Source: Paenibacillus senegalimassiliensis | GTDB taxonomy: Bacteria; Bacillota; Bacilli; Paenibacillales; Paenibacillaceae | NCBI RefSeq assembly: GCF_001486585.1 | Contig: NZ_LN909046.1 | Location: 1,054,001-1,118,000 of the forward strand | Direction: 5' to 3' | Length of the DNA stretch: 64,000 nt | Shown here: one piece after another, positions 61,554 to 64,000 of the stretch | How positions within the stretch are numbered: position 1 is the first letter of the stretch | How the letters are laid out: the number at the start of each line of letters is the position of its first letter | Program-made: the position numbers and the translations under genes | The notes under the pieces: generated by a model | What the model saw: the letters and a program-made list of their open reading frames with translations, nothing else | The model's database searches: none | Told to the model about the DNA's origin: nothing

Positions 61554-61748
61554 ATGAAAACAACAGCTCAAGAAACGGTAACTCGCAACTTCCTTCAATT
61601 TTGCTACAATTGTGAAGACGCTCATCTGTGTACGACTGAGGAAATGTGTCAGGCTTGCTGGGCAGAACAAGGACTTGACGCTGAATTAAGCGGTGAGACA
61701 GACGGTGCGGAAGAAACCCGTCAATTGCTGTTCCAGTATTATGCTTAA
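61554..61748 (+). CDS. Small cysteine-rich protein, unknown function
   Basis: This is a 64-aa protein from ATG 61554, with GACAGGAGTGG 7-8 nt upstream. Five Cys cluster in FCYNCEDAHLCTTEEMCQAC (CxxC, single C, then CxxC), a pattern able to bind zinc or an iron-sulfur centre. No signal peptide. The rest is acidic and helical. It has its own promoter region with a strong FNR/CRP-like box and its own terminator, so it is a deliberate single gene, not a shadow frame. I do not recognise a named family; a redox or oxygen-related role is inferred from the box and the Cys. Confidence 0.72.
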   Translation: MKTTAQETVTRNFLQFCYNCEDAHLCTTEEMCQACWAEQGLDAELSGETDGAEETRQLLFQYYA

Positions 61749-61779
61749 GCTAATCAGACAAAGCTTGAATTACGATTAG

Positions 61780-61813
61780 ACCTCCATCCGTAACCGGGAT
61801 TTGGAGGTTTTTT
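61780..61813 (+). terminator. Terminator after the Cys-rich small gene
   Basis: An ACCTCC/GGAGGT outer stem with a CCG-TAAC-CGG inner tip and a T-run. Confidence 0.8.
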
Positions 61814-61956
61814 GTTTTGTCCCTAAATTTATGGACAAGAGTGGTATATTTTCCGGACACGGGGAATAACAAGTTTCTCACGGGCCAGGCATATACATAA
61901 GTGGAGAAGGAGAAAGACAGCCTTGAAACGCTACCTCTAGTAAGGAGGATGAAGCT

Positions 61957-62376
61957 ATGCAGCCTTGGACGGAAATGTTCGAAATGATGGAAGGCGGCTT
62001 GCCGATTTTGCTATTCGTCCTTGTGAGCCTACTTGCACTTACCGCAGCAGGTGGCTTGCTGCGCAGCCTGGGCAATAGCAGACAGCCTGTGCTAAGCGTA
62101 ACCTCTGTGATTGTCGGTAAGCGCACCGAGGTGACGCATCGGCATGATACGGATACTTCCGTTAACCGGTCTGACACCAGGTATTATCTCACGTTCGAGG
62201 TGGAGAGCGGTGACCGCCTGGAATTTGCTGTCTCTGGTCTGGAGTATGGCCAAAGCGCAGAAGGAGATGAGGGGAAGCTGACGTTTCAGGGCCGCCGGTA
62301 TCACGGGTTTGAGCGGGTTATGCGAACGTATGTGACAGAGGTGCAGGAATATCGCAGATTCCATAGCTCTGGCTGA
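61957..62376 (+). CDS. DUF2500 family membrane protein
   Basis: This 139-aa protein has one TM segment (about 15-36) and a cytosolic or outer beta domain. It matches DUF2500 (E. coli YhhM type): TSVIVGKRTEVTHRH, TRYYLTFEVESGDRLEF and GKLTFQGRRYHGFER. Function is unknown. AAGGAGG lies 9 nt before the ATG. It is convergent with the flavoprotein gene and separated from it by a hairpin. Confidence 0.85.
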   Translation: MQPWTEMFEMMEGGLPILLFVLVSLLALTAAGGLLRSLGNSRQPVLSVTSVIVGKRTEVTHRHDTDTSVNRSDTRYYLTFEVESGDRLEFAVSGLEYGQSAEGDEGKLTFQGRRYHGFERVMRTYVTEVQEYRRFHSSG

Positions 62377-62450
62377 GCGCGGGCTCATGCAGCAACATTC
62401 TTAGCAAAAATGAAAGGAAGGCTATGTCGTTGGAACTTTCGGACAATACA

Positions 62451-62513
62451 AAAAGCAGAAGCCTGACGGAAGCGCAGAGGAAACCTGCTTCTTCCATGAA
62501 GGCTTCTGCTTTT
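62451..62513. terminator. Bidirectional hairpin between the DUF2500 gene and the flavoprotein gene
   Basis: A perfect 14-bp stem (62451-62464 with 62500-62513) with A/T flanks and a long loop that may itself fold. Confidence 0.85.
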
Positions 62514-62523
62514 CTATGATGAA

Positions 62524-63849
62524 TTAATAAGCCAGGGCTTTAGTGTCAGCCGTCTCTTCCAGCAGCATTTGCGCTACCGTGCGTCCACTGGAGAAGGCAC
62601 GTTCCGCGAGCTCTCCCTTGCCAACGCAGCCGTCCCCGCAGAAATAGAAGGGGAGCCCCTCCATGCGATTGGGCAGCAGCTTATTGCCACTAACATTTTT
62701 TACACTGGCAACCATTGCTTTCTTGGATACACGCTTCACCTCAAGACAATCGCGCCACCCCGGATAATAAGTGTCAAACAGGGACTCCATCTGCTTGGTC
62801 TTCTGCTCCAGATATTCCTTCTTCTCTTGTTCCTCTTTGAAATCGTCGTTCAGGTAGGCAATTCCCTGGAGCAATTGGCCATGGACTGGGGCCGCCGTGT
62901 AGTCCGTTGCAGATACATCGCTAACGAAGATTTTGCGATCCATGTCACTGATATAATGGAACGGACGAGCTACGACCTTGGATAACCCAATATCGTACAC
63001 CAGCACCTCGGTAGCGGTATTATCCTGATAAGGAGTCATAAAGTCGCTCCACGCTGAGCCTTCCAGCAACTTGTTGATCTGCTGCACAGGCATGGCGAAC
63101 ACAACTTGATCAAATTCAAGCTGTTGCCTCGTTTTTGTATTTAATATGAATCGGCCATCCTGCATCTCAATCGACTCCACAGGTTCCTTGGTGGCAATAT
63201 CCCACTTGGGGTTCATGCCAATCTTCTCGGTCAGTTGATGGGTAATCGTACTCCAACTACCTACAATGTAGCTGACGGGCCGGCTGGATAGGAACAGGTT
63301 ATGATAATAGTCCGCGATGACATCACCCGGCACTTTCCTGGCTTCCTCAGGTGTAATAAAGAAGTTGGAGCAGACCAGATGCTCCCATAATTCCTTCACA
63401 TCTGCCGATGCCGTCGACTGTTCCAGATAGTCTCCCAAGGTGCGGTGCTGCTTCAATTGATGAATGTTGCCGATGACAGCAGCGATTTCAGCCACAAACC
63501 GCATTTTCTCCAGTGGAGAAAGTACCTGGGTTTTCATGACATTGACAAAATCAAGGGGAGCCGGGGTTAACTGTCCGTGCTTGGCGTAAACGACCTTACG
63601 TTTGTCTACCTGCTTGTTCTGAAATTTCAATTCCAGTTCATCTTCCATAGTGTGGAGCGTGTGTCGATCTATTCCGTATACCGCATGTGCCCCGTAATTC
63701 AGAGTAAATCCCGATTTCTCATAAGTAAAAGCGCGGCCACCCAGTTGCGGACTCCGTTCGAATACCGTACCGGACGTATCACCGTGATTCGATAGGTAAG
63801 CGGCAGCCGTCAGTCCGGCAAGCCCACCGCCAATAATCGCAATTCTCAT
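62524..63849 (-). CDS. FAD-dependent amine-oxidase-fold protein, CrtI/phytoene-desaturase-like
   Basis: This 441-aa flavoprotein has the dinucleotide loop IIGGGLAGLTAAAYL at the N-terminus, then VFERSPQLGGRAFTYE and FTLNYGAHAVYG, typical of CrtI/protoporphyrinogen-oxidase-type oxidoreductases. The C-terminal FAD motif FYFCGDGCVGKGELAERAFSSGR is present. No carotenoid synthase gene (crtM/crtB) lies near, so a carotenoid role is not established. GGAGGTTT precedes its ATG. It is the last gene of the window. Confidence 0.86.
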   Translation of the reverse strand: MRIAIIGGGLAGLTAAAYLSNHGDTSGTVFERSPQLGGRAFTYEKSGFTLNYGAHAVYGIDRHTLHTMEDELELKFQNKQVDKRKVVYAKHGQLTPAPLDFVNVMKTQVLSPLEKMRFVAEIAAVIGNIHQLKQHRTLGDYLEQSTASADVKELWEHLVCSNFFITPEEARKVPGDVIADYYHNLFLSSRPVSYIVGSWSTITHQLTEKIGMNPKWDIATKEPVESIEMQDGRFILNTKTRQQLEFDQVVFAMPVQQINKLLEGSAWSDFMTPYQDNTATEVLVYDIGLSKVVARPFHYISDMDRKIFVSDVSATDYTAAPVHGQLLQGIAYLNDDFKEEQEKKEYLEQKTKQMESLFDTYYPGWRDCLEVKRVSKKAMVASVKNVSGNKLLPNRMEGLPFYFCGDGCVGKGELAERAFSSGRTVAQMLLEETADTKALAY

Positions 63850-64000
63850 GGGGGAAACCTCCTAAAAGGTGTTTATGAAGCCAAGCGTTTTATAAAGAAA
63901 AAGCTACAAACCTATAAACAAACTTTATTTACCTTCAGTATATGCTATTCATGTAAGCGCGTCCATAGAAATGGACACAATTTGTTCAATTTTGTAATCG
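63850..64000. other. Upstream region of the flavoprotein gene
   Basis: Only 151 bp are visible, AT-rich; no gene or confident promoter is recognised. The adjoining gene lies beyond the window. Confidence 0.4.

Noticed and set aside
1..64000. CRISPR arrays, rRNA, tRNA, insertion sequences
   Set aside because: No regularly spaced repeats, no rRNA or tRNA-like sequence and no transposase reading frame were found by eye.

Overview
The window looks like chromosomal DNA of a Gram-positive, mid-GC, spore-former-type Firmicute, most likely Paenibacillus or a close relative. The grounds are strong GGAGG-type ribosome binding sites, frequent TTG and GTG starts, many intrinsic terminators, the gene families present (a DUF3900 protein, a XerS-like recombinase, class 1B PyrK/PyrD, ArsR-MFS pairs, several NodB deacetylases) and Gram-positive lipoproteins. 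The genus is an inference. No rRNA, tRNA, CRISPR array, insertion sequence or prophage was seen.

Layout. 1-6271: the 3' end of metH, then rnz, a NagD-type HAD phosphatase, an overlapping DNA-repair pair (divergent Fpg/Nei glycosylase and nfo), and a receiver-like/RlmM-like methyltransferase fusion. 6473-17818: the most unusual part, a compact Tad/type II-like secretion or pilus locus. It holds a Hanks-type kinase fused to a degenerate ParA/MinD-like domain, a CpaB-like SAF protein, two more degenerate ParA/MinD-like proteins, a membrane-anchored TadA-like ATPase, a fused TadB/TadC-like membrane protein, four small single-TM exported proteins (candidate pilins) and an OmpR-type regulator with a degenerate receiver. 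17833-20884: an NlpC/P60 hydrolase, thiamine pyrophosphokinase, a TRIC-type membrane protein and an esterase. 21140-25973: the complete pyruvate dehydrogenase operon pdhABCD behind a near-consensus promoter. 26043-33375: a methyltransferase, an exported coiled-coil protein with a terminator-like 5' leader, thyA-dfrA, gltD and topB. 33400-36526: a HAD hydrolase and a divergent ArsR-like regulator/MFS exporter pair. 36628-40807: a PhnC-like ABC ATPase, a VCBS-repeat lipoprotein and a complete two-component system, apparently one operon. 40902-47489: a glycogen island (glgC divergent from glgB-glgA, plus a neopullulanase-type glycosidase). 47746-50067: a polar amino-acid ABC importer. 50374-57501: a 3D-domain protein, a polysaccharide deacetylase, pyrK-pyrD with a small LpdD-like gene, a XerS-like recombinase, a spermidine-synthase-like protein, a CBS protein and a DUF3900 protein. 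57681-63849: ldh, a second deacetylase, a seven-Asp-box lipoprotein, a tiny Cys-rich protein behind an FNR/CRP-like box, a DUF2500 protein and a CrtI-like amine-oxidase-fold flavoprotein.

Most of the window is central metabolism and housekeeping. The best candidates for new biology are the Tad-like locus with its three pseudo-ATPase modules, the receiver-like/RNA-methyltransferase fusion, the glycosylase lacking one zinc ligand, the FNR-like boxes placed about 42 bp upstream of extended -10 elements, and several terminator-containing 5' leaders.
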